Source: Epsilonproteobacteria bacterium UBA6211
GTDB taxonomy: Bacteria; Campylobacterota; Campylobacteria; Campylobacterales; Arcobacteraceae
DNA length: 35,914 nucleotides
Direction of reading: 5' to 3'
Assembly (NCBI GenBank): GCA_002421845.1
Contig: DISL01000031.1
Location: 1-35,914, forward strand
The notes under the pieces were generated by a model that worked only from the letters and a program-made list of their open reading frames with translations, was not told the origin of the DNA and made no database searches. The translations under genes and the position numbers were made by a program. Each line of letters begins with the position of its first letter. The first letter of the stretch is position 1. Positions 24,306-33,122 of the stretch are shown piece after piece.

Positions 24306-25061
24306 CTACGATACGCTTGTTACGCTTGATTGAGGAATAAGCGTCAGTGTTGAACTAATAATCGTATTTTGACTTTTTGTTATGGATATATTAGTACCGT
24401 TTTGAGTAATGGAAGATTTTCCGCCAAGATTTTCTATAGACATCTGATATGAACCATCACTTGTTTGAGAAATAGTAGCACCCAAGCTTGAAATGGCATT
24501 TATTTCATCTGCAAGTTCTTGATATGTTTTACCGTATGTTTCAAATGTATAACTAAGTCCATCGCTATCTGTTATAGTCAAACTATCACCTTCATCTTGC
24601 CCCTCAGCTATCAAATCATCTGCACTACTAAAAGTTGACGTATAATAATAATCCAAAACATCGGTAATCTCATAAGCTTTAAGATTTATTCCATCACTAC
24701 CAACCTCAACCGATGATACAAGATATTGTTTATTATTACCGCTCGAATCTGTATTACCGTTTTCAACCACAGCACCTATTAGCTGAGATGCACTTGATAT
24801 AGCCGTTTGTGCAAAGGTATTTGTCAATGTTTCCATCGCCTCCGTCATTGCTATATTAGTTTGCAATGTATTTATTTGAAGCTGATCGCTTAACATTTTA
24901 CTAGAATCAGTAGGTTCTGTCGGGTCTTGATTTTGAAGTTCAGCCAACATCAACTCTATAAAGTCCGCACTTTCTAAACTATCATTACTGACAGCCGTCG
25001 TATATGAATTACCGTAAGCATCAGTTGCACTGCTTACGGATACGCTACTTACACTTGACAT
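24306..25061 (-). CDS. flgD: Flagellar hook cap protein FlgD, atypical C-terminal part
   Basis: A 251-residue hook-scaffold protein. The N-terminal FlgD motif is present: ADFIELMLAELQNQDPTEPTDSSKMLSDQLQINTLQ and SASQLIGAVVENGN. Beyond about residue 135 the sequence is not an obvious FlgD Ig-like domain but resembles the flagellin-IN-like module of FliD (FETYGKTYQELADEIN against FSTKGKTYEQLASEIN). The first 25 residues are Ser-rich, fitting a flagellar type III export signal. AGGAG precedes the ATG. Confidence 0.88.
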   Translation of the reverse strand: MSSVSSVSVSSATDAYGNSYTTAVSNDSLESADFIELMLAELQNQDPTEPTDSSKMLSDQLQINTLQTNIAMTEAMETLTNTFAQTAISSASQLIGAVVENGNTDSSGNNKQYLVSSVEVGSDGINLKAYEITDVLDYYYTSTFSSADDLIAEGQDEGDSLTITDSDGLSYTFETYGKTYQELADEINAISSLGATISQTSDGSYQMSIENLGGKSSITQNGTNISITKSQNTIISSTLTLIPQSSVTSVS

Positions 25062-25073
25062 TTTTTGCTCCTT

Positions 25074-26009
25074 TTATTTGACAAAATTAACTAACGATAA
25101 TTCGTTTAATTTTGATATAGTGCTATAAAGAGAGGTATAGATTAATTCTAAAGACTTCATCCTTACAGCAACCTCCGTCAAATCTGCATCTGCATAAGTT
25201 GACTCCATAGTTTTATAATTCAATATTTTTGTTGATATATGCTCAGCCGCGTTTTCAAATATCAAATTCCTACTACCCAAGACAGAATGAGCTACATTCA
25301 TACTGTCATAGCCCATATTCATATCATCAAGTTTAGCTCTCAAAATATCCGTTATTTCACTACCTGATATTGCATTACCGCTACTATCATAGCCGTTGAG
25401 AGCATTTATCACCTCATCTAAATCATCAAAATAACTTCTATCGCTAGTACCGTCACCGTCACTATCGTAATAAAAAATATCTAAGCCGTTTACACCTTGT
25501 TCCGAATAAGTATTTTTCTCTACCGCTATCATTTTTGATTCGGTATTACCGGCATAGGTCACGACACCGGTTACACTATCTTTTACAAACGGTTGTACGG
25601 TAGTATCTGATCCTGAAAAAAGATATTGACCGTTTACTTTTTCATTTGCCAACATCAAAAGAGTATCTTTTATCCCTTCAAGATTGGTCGCCATTGAAGG
25701 GTATTCACTAGAACTCATAGTTGCACTAATAGCTTTAAGTATTTCAGACTTTACCGCTTCGGCAGCAGTTTTTATCTCTGCTATCGAACTATCACTTGCC
25801 GTATTAAAAATACCTGTATTAGTCAGATTTGCCTGTAGATTTTCATAAGTAGTAATATTTTGTTTTGCATTCAAAATCTTTGCAAAACTTACACTATCAT
25901 CACTACCGTATCTTAGCTTTTCACCGGATGCACTTTGATAACTCAATTTTGCACTCTCTTTATTAAGAGTAGTCAACTGACTAAAAAAATAAGAGTTCAT
26001 ACTTACCAT
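25074..26009 (-). CDS. flgL: Flagellar hook-associated protein FlgL
   Basis: A 311-residue protein with flagellin-like N-terminal (YFFSQLTTLNKESAKLSYQSASGEKLRYGSDDSVSFAKILNAKQ) and C-terminal (DADLTEVAVRMKSLELIYTSLYSTISKLNELSLVNFVK) helices, and the FlgL-type NGQYLFSGSDTTVQPF. It forms the second layer of the hook-filament junction. Residues 182-190 read DSDGDGTSD, a calcium-loop-like motif in the variable region. TAGGAG precedes the ATG. Confidence 0.92.
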   Translation of the reverse strand: MVSMNSYFFSQLTTLNKESAKLSYQSASGEKLRYGSDDSVSFAKILNAKQNITTYENLQANLTNTGIFNTASDSSIAEIKTAAEAVKSEILKAISATMSSSEYPSMATNLEGIKDTLLMLANEKVNGQYLFSGSDTTVQPFVKDSVTGVVTYAGNTESKMIAVEKNTYSEQGVNGLDIFYYDSDGDGTSDRSYFDDLDEVINALNGYDSSGNAISGSEITDILRAKLDDMNMGYDSMNVAHSVLGSRNLIFENAAEHISTKILNYKTMESTYADADLTEVAVRMKSLELIYTSLYSTISKLNELSLVNFVK

Positions 26010-26032
26010 ATCTTACTCCTAATCTTTATTTA

Positions 26033-28003
26033 TTATCTTTTTAGATTAATCAACGTATTCAACAACTCATCGGCAGTCGTAATAGATTTACTGTTAGCCT
26101 CAAACGCTCTTTGAAAAACCATAAGATTCACTAGACTTGTACTCAAATCAGCCGTAGAAAGTTCCAGTGAACCCCCTTCAATAGAAGCTGTTTTGTCGTT
26201 ATTAACATTAAATATTGCATTACCGCTATTTTTTGTAGATTGAAGAAGATTATCACCTACAGCTTCCAAGCCTTGTTGATTGTTAAACATCGCTATGGCA
26301 ACCTGACCTATAGCATACGTAGCACCGTCTTGTTCCATAGTAATAAGTCCACTACTATCTACACTAAACTCACCGAATGCAGAATCACTAATACCCAGTA
26401 AGTCAAGTTTTAACTGCAAACTACTCATTGATGCAGTTTGATCTATAGTAGTTGTCATAGCAAGAAGCTCAGCACCTGCACCGCTTGATACGCTATATGA
26501 AGGCTCTTTTGTTTTTGCATATGTCGAGGAAGTACTATCGTCAGTCAAATATAAATTACCTATAAATTCCTTTCCGGCTTCTTTTGATTCTACGACCAAA
26601 TAACCGTTTACGATTTTAGCTTCTACACTTTTTGACATAACAGAGTCGGTATTAATCTGATTTGCAAGTTCTTCAAGCATCTCTTCTTCCGTGTCTATCG
26701 TCGCATCTGCCGTTACACTTACCGTAAATGGTACACCACTTATAGTTAGTTGATACTCAAGTACATCATCGGTAGCCAGTGTTATAGCATTGCCGTCATC
26801 ATCACTAAATACACTATCACCGTAAACATCTCTTTGATTTCCTGCAACAGCATTTTTTAAAGCCTCCAATGCACTCTGAACTGCACCTTCGCCTGTTCCT
26901 TTGACCGCATATGTAAGAGTCGTACTTGTACCGATATTAGTATCACTACCTGACACTTCAGCCACTGTTCCTATGGTTACTTGTTCTCCTGGAATTAATG
27001 ATTTTATTTTGATTGTTCCATTGAGTACATCACTTGTTGCCGTACTATCATCATAAGGGTCGGTAGATTCCGAAGTATAAGCTACAAGTCCTGTAATATT
27101 TGATATTTGGTCAGCCAATGCTTTATAAGTAGCTTCTCTACTTGCTAGAACATTATCCTCTTCATCTATTATACTGTCACCGTTATAATCTTTTGTAGCC
27201 GTTGTATCTATATATGTTTGTGACTTTTTATCTCCATTTATATATACATATATTTGGTCACCTTCATTTGAAAGCAAAGAAGATGAACCGTTTGGAAAAT
27301 CTATCACCGATATTTGAGCTATTGAAGGAGATGAAGTGGCATCGGTATCTGCAGCATATTGTTCAAGTGCCGAACTGTAGTTTGAAATCAATGATTCTAT
27401 ATCACTTATTTTACTGGATTGTGTTTTTGCACCTGAACCACTAAATACGGTAGTACTATCAGCTGTTGATGTTGAGGTATAGTCCGTCATTTTTGCAGTG
27501 TATGTTTTGACGCTTGAATCAAACTGTATTATCTGATTAGCTGCTAATTTTACATAGTCGCTTGTAAAATAGTTTATATTACTATTTGTAGATACGACAT
27601 CACTTGCAGTATCTATTTTTGCTATAGCCCACCCCTGAACTTCATTACCTGAAGCATCTTGTAAAGTACCGTTATCTCCCATTCTAAAATTCCCGGCTCT
27701 TGTATAAAAATTCTCACTTATACCGCTACTTCTAGTGTTTGATACGACAAAAAAACCGTCACCCTTCAATGCTAAGTCATAATTATTACCCGTAACTTTG
27801 ATATTACCCTGCACGTAAAGTTTTTCGGCATCTAATACCTTAGAACCTTTTCCTATACCGTTTTGATACATCTGATCAGCAAAAGTTATCCTTGAAGCTT
27901 TATACCCAACCGTATTTACGTTAGCAACATTTGTAGATTCGTTGTCTATTGCCGTTTGGTGGGATGCAAGTCCTGAGATTCCTGTCCAAAGTGCGCCTAT
28001 CAT
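26033..28003 (-). CDS. flgE: Flagellar hook protein FlgE, long form
   Basis: A 656-residue hook subunit. The N-terminus (MIGALWTGISGLASHQTAIDNESTNVANVNTVGYKASR), YDLALKGDGFFVVSN and the C-terminus LVNLMVFQRAFEANSKSITTADELLNTLINLKR are characteristic. At about 400 residues for enteric FlgE, this one is enlarged by surface domains, as in Campylobacter. One (residues about 225-345) carries a dockerin-like calcium loop D272-YNGDSIIDEE-D283; another (388-482, QRDVYGDSVFSDD...) is the shared module. It is the first gene of the operon; AGGAC precedes the ATG. I did not find a sigma-54 or sigma-28 consensus upstream. Confidence 0.92.
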   Translation of the reverse strand: MIGALWTGISGLASHQTAIDNESTNVANVNTVGYKASRITFADQMYQNGIGKGSKVLDAEKLYVQGNIKVTGNNYDLALKGDGFFVVSNTRSSGISENFYTRAGNFRMGDNGTLQDASGNEVQGWAIAKIDTASDVVSTNSNINYFTSDYVKLAANQIIQFDSSVKTYTAKMTDYTSTSTADSTTVFSGSGAKTQSSKISDIESLISNYSSALEQYAADTDATSSPSIAQISVIDFPNGSSSLLSNEGDQIYVYINGDKKSQTYIDTTATKDYNGDSIIDEEDNVLASREATYKALADQISNITGLVAYTSESTDPYDDSTATSDVLNGTIKIKSLIPGEQVTIGTVAEVSGSDTNIGTSTTLTYAVKGTGEGAVQSALEALKNAVAGNQRDVYGDSVFSDDDGNAITLATDDVLEYQLTISGVPFTVSVTADATIDTEEEMLEELANQINTDSVMSKSVEAKIVNGYLVVESKEAGKEFIGNLYLTDDSTSSTYAKTKEPSYSVSSGAGAELLAMTTTIDQTASMSSLQLKLDLLGISDSAFGEFSVDSSGLITMEQDGATYAIGQVAIAMFNNQQGLEAVGDNLLQSTKNSGNAIFNVNNDKTASIEGGSLELSTADLSTSLVNLMVFQRAFEANSKSITTADELLNTLINLKR

Positions 28004-28199
28004 TTGTAGTCCTTTATATTAAATTCGTATGCTAATTCTAGTGACGACTAAGAAATGATTGGTAACGCTTTGTAAATATTCGGTATAATTATCAAACAAA
28101 GATAAAATAGTAATAACCTATAATAAATGCTATAAACGATAAATAAATACTTATTAAACAATCTCTTACTATTGATACTTTTTGTTTACTTTAATTGTT

Positions 28200-28205
28200 T
28201 ATAAT
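28200..28205 (+). promoter_or_regulatory. Putative -10 box for the two-component operon
   Basis: TATAAT 31 bases before the GTG, preceded by a T-rich stretch (TTTTTGTTTACTTTAATTG), the usual form of sigma-70 promoters in Campylobacterota, which often lack a clear -35. Confidence 0.5.
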
Positions 28206-28236
28206 TTCAAAAAGATATATTATTTGGAGTTTTATA

Positions 28237-28917
28237 GTGAATGTTTTAATGATAGAAGATGATAAAGAGTTAGCTGAAATTTTGACGGAATACCTATCAA
28301 AATACAATATAAAAGTGACAAATTACGAAAATCCCGAAGTCGGTCTTATGGCTCTTGCCGTTAAAAAATTTGATTTAATCATACTTGATTTATCTTTGCC
28401 CAATATCGACGGTGTAGAAACTTGTAGAATACTAAGAAACAAAACGGATATACCTATTATCATATCTTCCGCACGTTCGGATATTACGGATAAAACAGCT
28501 TGCTTTAGCGTTGGAGCCGATGATTTCTTACCTAAGCCTTATGATTCAAGAGAACTTGTCCTTAGAATCAACTCTTTACTAAGACGTTGTAAAATGTCGG
28601 TAAATAAAGAAAAAACAACTTGCGGCAACAAAATATTTGAATTAAACGAATCAAAAATGGAGATAAAACAACAAGGACACATATTAAAACTAACAAACGC
28701 AGAATTCGATATACTTTCATATCTTATTAAAAAAAGCAATTTTGTAGTTTCAAGAGAAGAGATACTCCTAAACGTAGAATCCATAAACTATGAAAGCAGT
28801 TATAAAAGTGTAGACGTACTTATAGGAAGACTTAGAAACAAAATAGAAACAAACTCCAAAGTACCCCAATACCTTATTACTATAAGAGGAGTCGGCTATA
28901 AACTTATCAATGAATAA
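28237..28917 (+). CDS. OmpR-family response regulator (ArsR-like)
   Basis: A 226-residue regulator: receiver domain with D8/D9, phospho-acceptor D51 (LIILDLSLPNIDG), S78 and K100 (FLPKPYD), then an OmpR winged helix (LTNAEFDILSYLIKKSNFVVSREEIL, SVDVLIGRLRNKIE, ITIRGVGYKL). I choose the GTG at 28237, preceded by GGAG at 28226-28229; the longer TTG frame from 28195 would start inside the promoter. It overlaps the kinase gene by 8 bp. The pair resembles the ArsR-ArsS acid-response type of Campylobacterota. Confidence 0.92.
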   Translation: MNVLMIEDDKELAEILTEYLSKYNIKVTNYENPEVGLMALAVKKFDLIILDLSLPNIDGVETCRILRNKTDIPIIISSARSDITDKTACFSVGADDFLPKPYDSRELVLRINSLLRRCKMSVNKEKTTCGNKIFELNESKMEIKQQGHILKLTNAEFDILSYLIKKSNFVVSREEILLNVESINYESSYKSVDVLIGRLRNKIETNSKVPQYLITIRGVGYKLINE

Positions 28918-30157
28918 ACACTCTATTATCACTCATATAACGATATTTTTTGTTTTGCTTTTGCTTGTATTAGATATTTTATTGTTCACCCAATACAAAC
29001 TAAGCTCAAATGCTCAAAGAGTTATGCAATTTGAGAAATACGGTAAATTGATGCATATTACCAAAGATAATAGTAACATAGAACGTGAACTATCATTTTT
29101 GGATTGTGCTATAGCTACCTTAAATCTTGAAGACTTAAAAAATGCAGATAAAAAATATAAAGTAGGACCTTTTGAGGTGTATGAAATGAATAACAAAAAA
29201 TATATACATTTGATGCCACCGCCTCCACCGCCGCATACGCAAGAGTTTACCAAAAACTTCAATGATATTTTACGTAAATCTAAATTTGAACCGATAAATA
29301 TAATTATTGAAGACCGTTATAACTACTCTTCTTTTAATGATTTTTTACTAATCTTTGCAATAATTCTAAATATCCTTTTAATACGATTCTATATCTTTTT
29401 AATAAATAGATTGAAACCTTTAAAACAATTAAACGAAAACATAAATAAATTTGCAAACGGTAACCTTGATTTTTCAACGGCAAGTAACGGCAAAGATGAA
29501 ATCTCACAAGTTGCAAATACTTTTGATAAAGCTTTAAGTAAAATAAGAAATCTGACAAAGTCAAGAAATCTTTTTTTACGCAATATTATGCATGAATTCA
29601 AAACACCTATAACAAAAGCGATGATTACTATTGAAATGCTTGACGACAATAAACAAAAAGAGAGACTTTATAGAGTATTTGAAAGGCTTGACTATCTTTT
29701 GGGAGAATTCGCAAAAGTAGAACTTCTAACATCAAGCGAATTAAAGTTAAACAAACAAAACTTCAAATTAATAGAGAGTGTTTATCAAGCTTTCGATTAT
29801 CTTATGATAAATGAAAACGACGTAACGCTACAAGACGCAGGGAATAGTGCAAAAATTGATTTTGAACTTTTTTCCGTAGCTATCAAGAATCTTATAGATA
29901 ATGCCTTAAAATACGGTGAATCAAAACCTATTATCACAATCACGCAAAACAATATTATCATCCAAAATCAAGGTAAAGAACTATCGATAAATGAGCGTAA
30001 CTTTGAAAATATGTTCAATAGAAAATATGAATCAAGCCAAAACGGGCTAGGACTCGGTTTATACATATCTTACGCCATAATTAAAGCACATGAATACAAA
30101 TTTACTTATTATTACGAAAACAATACAAACTTTTTTGAAATAGACTTCACTAAATAG
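28910..30157 (+). CDS. ArsS-like membrane sensor histidine kinase with polyproline periplasmic loop
   Basis: A 415-residue kinase: transmembrane helix at about 8-28, periplasmic domain of about 115 residues, second helix at about 144-166, HAMP, histidine box NIMHEFKTPITKA (H228), N box NLIDNALKYG and G2 NGLGLGLYIS. IMHE-KTPITK is characteristic of the ArsS family. The periplasmic part ends in HLMPPPPPPHT (six prolines 103-108 between H100 and H109), which could be a binding or pH/metal-sensing site. The downstream EF-hand gene also has polyproline runs and may be its target. Confidence 0.9.
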   Translation: MNKHSIITHITIFFVLLLLVLDILLFTQYKLSSNAQRVMQFEKYGKLMHITKDNSNIERELSFLDCAIATLNLEDLKNADKKYKVGPFEVYEMNNKKYIHLMPPPPPPHTQEFTKNFNDILRKSKFEPINIIIEDRYNYSSFNDFLLIFAIILNILLIRFYIFLINRLKPLKQLNENINKFANGNLDFSTASNGKDEISQVANTFDKALSKIRNLTKSRNLFLRNIMHEFKTPITKAMITIEMLDDNKQKERLYRVFERLDYLLGEFAKVELLTSSELKLNKQNFKLIESVYQAFDYLMINENDVTLQDAGNSAKIDFELFSVAIKNLIDNALKYGESKPIITITQNNIIIQNQGKELSINERNFENMFNRKYESSQNGLGLGLYISYAIIKAHEYKFTYYYENNTNFFEIDFTK

Positions 30158-30165
30158 CAGTATTG

Positions 30166-30181
30166 TTACCTTCCGTTTACC
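30166..30181 (+). promoter_or_regulatory. Direct repeat TTACC upstream of the EF-hand gene, candidate OmpR-type binding site
   Basis: TTACC occurs at 30166-30170 and 30177-30181, 11 bases apart, the spacing used by OmpR-family dimers. It lies just upstream of a weak -10 (CATAAT, 30191-30196) and 46 bases before the ATG at 30227. Confidence 0.35.
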
Positions 30182-30226
30182 TAAAAGTGTCATAATTACA
30201 AAATATATTATTATAAGGAGTAGATT

Positions 30227-30856
30227 ATGAGTACGATATCAAGTAGTACGTCAGGCACTAGTGCTTATTCAGCTATGATGCCGACACCTCCACCGCAAAA
30301 ACCTTCGGCAGAAGATTTTGCAAGTTTTTTGGTTAGTTCACTTGACCAAAATAGTGATAGCTCATTGAGTATAGATGAGCTTGAACTTAGTAAAGAAGAT
30401 TTTTCATCCCTAGATACCGACGGTGACGGTTCTTTGAGTGTTGAAGAACTTACAGAAACGATAGCTTCCAAACTAGAAGAATTGGAAGCAAGTAAACCAT
30501 CAAAAGAAGAGTTTGCAACTATGATGCAAGAAATGGGCATACAACCGCCTCCTCCGCCTCCACCACCTAGTTCTAGTGATGAGGAGGATGAGGATGAAGA
30601 AACAAGTGCTGCTTCAAGTGAAACATCTAGCGAACAAATAGCTATGGATATGATTGCAAAATTACTTGAAATGATAAAATCAGAGTCATCCAATTCAACG
30701 GCTCAAGACGAAAACTCAACGGATATGAGTCAATTTAAAACATTGATGTCATTGATGAATTCACAAACCCAAGATGAAAGTACTTCGACAAAACTTAATA
30801 CCTTTTTGTCAAATCTTGTTAACTCTTCTACATCTTCTAAAACTTCTTATGCATAA
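30227..30856 (+). CDS. EF-hand calcium-binding protein, Ser-rich with polyproline (XopAW-like)
   Basis: A 209-residue acidic protein with two EF-hand loops: D40-QNSDSSLSID-E51 (Ser in place of the usual Gly) and the canonical D63-TDGDGSLSVE-E74. Two proline runs occur, PTPPPQKP near residue 20 and eight prolines at 107-114, followed by an acidic tract DEEDEDEE and a Ser/Thr-rich helical tail. There is no Sec signal; the Ser/Thr-rich first 20 residues resemble flagellar type III substrates such as FlgD here, so flagellar export is possible. The EF-hand/Ser-rich layout resembles proteins annotated as XopAW-like. AAGGAG precedes the ATG. Function unknown. Confidence 0.85.
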   Translation: MSTISSSTSGTSAYSAMMPTPPPQKPSAEDFASFLVSSLDQNSDSSLSIDELELSKEDFSSLDTDGDGSLSVEELTETIASKLEELEASKPSKEEFATMMQEMGIQPPPPPPPPSSSDEEDEDEETSAASSETSSEQIAMDMIAKLLEMIKSESSNSTAQDENSTDMSQFKTLMSLMNSQTQDESTSTKLNTFLSNLVNSSTSSKTSYA

Positions 30857-30859
30857 AAC

Positions 30860-30894
30860 AAGGCTTATCGGATTTCCCCTTTCCGATAAGCCTT
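30860..30894. terminator. Bidirectional intrinsic terminator between the EF-hand gene and prfB
   Basis: A perfect 13-bp stem AAGGCTTATCGGA/TCCGATAAGCCTT with a 9-base loop lies 4 bp after the EF-hand stop and 23 bp after the prfB stop. On the minus strand a T-run (TTGTTTT) follows; on the plus strand CTCTATTTT follows, a weaker tract. It should end both convergent transcripts. Confidence 0.88.
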
Positions 30895-30916
30895 CCTCTA
30901 TTTTAAATATTATTAC

Positions 30917-32011
30917 CTATTTAGCCTGAGATATAAGAACATCTTCTATCATCTTATCCAAATCACCGTCAAGTATAGCAGATACGTTTGAATAACCTAT
31001 ATTGCTTCTATTATCTTTGATTTGTTGATACGGTTGCATAACATAACTTCTGATTTGATGTCCCCAACCTATATCACTTTTTGGCTTACCGTCTATGGCA
31101 GCTTGTTGCTTTTCAAGCTCAAGCTCATAAAGTCTTGATTTAAGCATTTTCATAGCAGTATCTTTGTTTTTGTGTTGAGATCTATCATTTTGACACTGAA
31201 CTACTATATTGGTTGCGATATGGGTTATTCTGATAGCAGATTCAGTTTTATTTACGTGCTGACCACCTGCACCACTTGCACGATAAGTATCTATTCTTAT
31301 ATCTTTATCTTCTATCACGATATTTATATTGTCGTCTATTTCCGGAGATACCATCACGGAAGCAAAAGATGTATGTCTTTTTGCATTACTATCAAAAGGT
31401 GAAATTCTTACAAGTCTATGAATACCGTTTTCCACTTTCAAATACCCGTAAGCATTCTCACCTCTTATAATAAACGAAGCATCTTTTATACCTGCTTCCT
31501 CACCGTCTTGGTAGTCAAGCACTTCTACCTTGAAACCCTTTAACTCTGCCCATCTTAAATACATACGATAAAGGATACTAGCCCAATCTTGCGACTCAGT
31601 TCCACCTGCTCCTGGATGAATAGAAACTATAGCATTAAACGCATCGTGTTCATTACTTAGCATCACTTCTATTTCTGTTTTTTTGATAATCTCTTCAAGA
31701 TTTTCTGCATCATTATAAAGTGACTCTATAGTATCTACGTCATCTTCACTATTTGCTAGTTCATAGAGTTCATTTGCATCTTCTATGACACCTTTAGCAC
31801 GATTGTACTTAGCCAGTTTTGATAAAAGCCTATTTTTCTCTTTACCAATCTCTGTTGCCCTTGCCACGTCAGACCAGAAATTCTCACCTGCTTCAAGCTC
31901 TTCTATCTCTTTGAGTCTATTTTCTAAAGCTTGTGGGTCTAATATATCTTTGATATTTTGCAATTTTTTATTAAGTAATTTCAAAAGTTCCGTATATTCG
32001 TAATTATCCAT
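30917..32011 (-). CDS. prfB: Peptide chain release factor 2
   Basis: A 364-residue RF2 that recognises UGA and UAA stop codons and triggers peptide release. The anticodon-like tripeptide is SPF (204-206) and the catalytic GGQ is at 249-251 (SGAGGQHVNKTESAIR). The reading frame is continuous, without the internal UGA and +1 frameshift that autoregulates prfB in many bacteria. GGAAG precedes the ATG at 32011. Confidence 0.97.
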   Translation of the reverse strand: MDNYEYTELLKLLNKKLQNIKDILDPQALENRLKEIEELEAGENFWSDVARATEIGKEKNRLLSKLAKYNRAKGVIEDANELYELANSEDDVDTIESLYNDAENLEEIIKKTEIEVMLSNEHDAFNAIVSIHPGAGGTESQDWASILYRMYLRWAELKGFKVEVLDYQDGEEAGIKDASFIIRGENAYGYLKVENGIHRLVRISPFDSNAKRHTSFASVMVSPEIDDNINIVIEDKDIRIDTYRASGAGGQHVNKTESAIRITHIATNIVVQCQNDRSQHKNKDTAMKMLKSRLYELELEKQQAAIDGKPKSDIGWGHQIRSYVMQPYQQIKDNRSNIGYSNVSAILDGDLDKMIEDVLISQAK

Positions 32012-32077
32012 TAATTCTTCCGTTTAAATTTTTGATATGATACCATATAGTTGATGAAAAGAGGTTGAAGGATAAAT

Positions 32078-33097
32078 CTAGCCCATAGGATACATTATCT
32101 CGGAATGTACCTTTTTTATCTCTTCTAGTATCTCATTTGATAGTTTTACTTCCAGTGCTTTTAGCGATTCATCAAGTTGAGATAGTTTTCTAGCCCCTAT
32201 TATAGTAGATGCCACAAAGTCAAAACTCATACTCCACGCCACCGCCAACGTCACTGGAGATAGTCCATATTTTTTTGCTATCTGCACAAATTTTGCAGTA
32301 GATGCCAAAGTCTTGTCATTTACAAACTTAGTCGCTTGAGATTGAACTCTTGGGTTTTTGTTTTTTAAGTACCACGCATATCTAGCACTTTCATCCACAA
32401 AAGTTTGATTATATTTTCCGCTCAATACACCTCCGGCTATTGGAGAGTATGGAAGAAGCGATATTTGCTCTTTTTTACATACATGAGCCAACTCATCAAG
32501 AAATCTAGGGTTATTTAATGAAAAGTTGTTTTGAATTGATTCAAAACGGGATAATTTCTCATATTTTGATACTTCGGTTGCCTTTGTAAGCCCGTATGCC
32601 GTATCATTTGAAGTTCCTATATATCGCACTTTACCTTCACGCACAAGTTCATCAAAAGCTCTAAGAGACTCCTCAATAGGTACTAGTGTATCAGGCCAAT
32701 GCATCTGATAAAGGTCTATATAATCAGTCTTAAGCCTTTTTAGACTCCCTTCAACAGCTCTTTTGATATGAAATCTATCTATTGCCGTAAGACCGTGGCG
32801 AATAGGAGGAACAAACCATCCGTTAGCTGCTCCAGCTACTTTGGTAGCCAGTATTATGCTCTCTCTTGGCTTGGTAGCCATCCACTCCCCTACCCACTTT
32901 TCAGTCAAACCTGCTAATTCCCCGCTTGGAGGCACAGGATAAATCTCTGCCGTATCATAAAAATTTATCCCTTTATCATACACATAGTCTAATATCCTAA
33001 AAGCCTCTTTTTTATCACAACTAGTCCCAAATGTCATAGTTCCCATACAAATAGGAGTTACCCTAAGTCCGCTTCTTCCAATATATCTATAATTCAA
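32078..33097 (-). CDS. Aldo/keto reductase
   Basis: A 339-residue NADPH-dependent oxidoreductase of the AKR fold. The catalytic tetrad is visible: D48 and Y53 (FYDTAEIYP), K86 (ILATKVAG) and H133 (YQMHWPD). The start is TTG at 33097, with GGAG six bases upstream, giving the family's usual beginning MNYRYIGRSGLRVTPICMGTMTFG. It resembles the Tas/YghZ-like group but the substrate is unknown. It lies 25 bp after the signalling-protein gene in the same direction, so they may be cotranscribed. Confidence 0.92.
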   Translation of the reverse strand: MNYRYIGRSGLRVTPICMGTMTFGTSCDKKEAFRILDYVYDKGINFYDTAEIYPVPPSGELAGLTEKWVGEWMATKPRESIILATKVAGAANGWFVPPIRHGLTAIDRFHIKRAVEGSLKRLKTDYIDLYQMHWPDTLVPIEESLRAFDELVREGKVRYIGTSNDTAYGLTKATEVSKYEKLSRFESIQNNFSLNNPRFLDELAHVCKKEQISLLPYSPIAGGVLSGKYNQTFVDESARYAWYLKNKNPRVQSQATKFVNDKTLASTAKFVQIAKKYGLSPVTLAVAWSMSFDFVASTIIGARKLSQLDESLKALEVKLSNEILEEIKKVHSEIMYPMG

Positions 33098-33122
33098 CTT
33101 CTACTCCTCAACCATCAACCTT

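Noticed and set aside
28004..28236. Sigma-54 or sigma-28 promoter for flgE
   Set aside because: I looked for GG-N10-GC and GCCGATAA-like boxes on the minus strand and found none convincing.
30265..30693. 142-codon ORF opposite the EF-hand gene
   Set aside because: Its Gly and Ser runs are the complement of the polyproline and acidic codons of the real gene.
30917..32011. Programmed +1 frameshift in prfB
   Set aside because: The frame is open from the ATG at 32011 through to the stop with no internal UGA.
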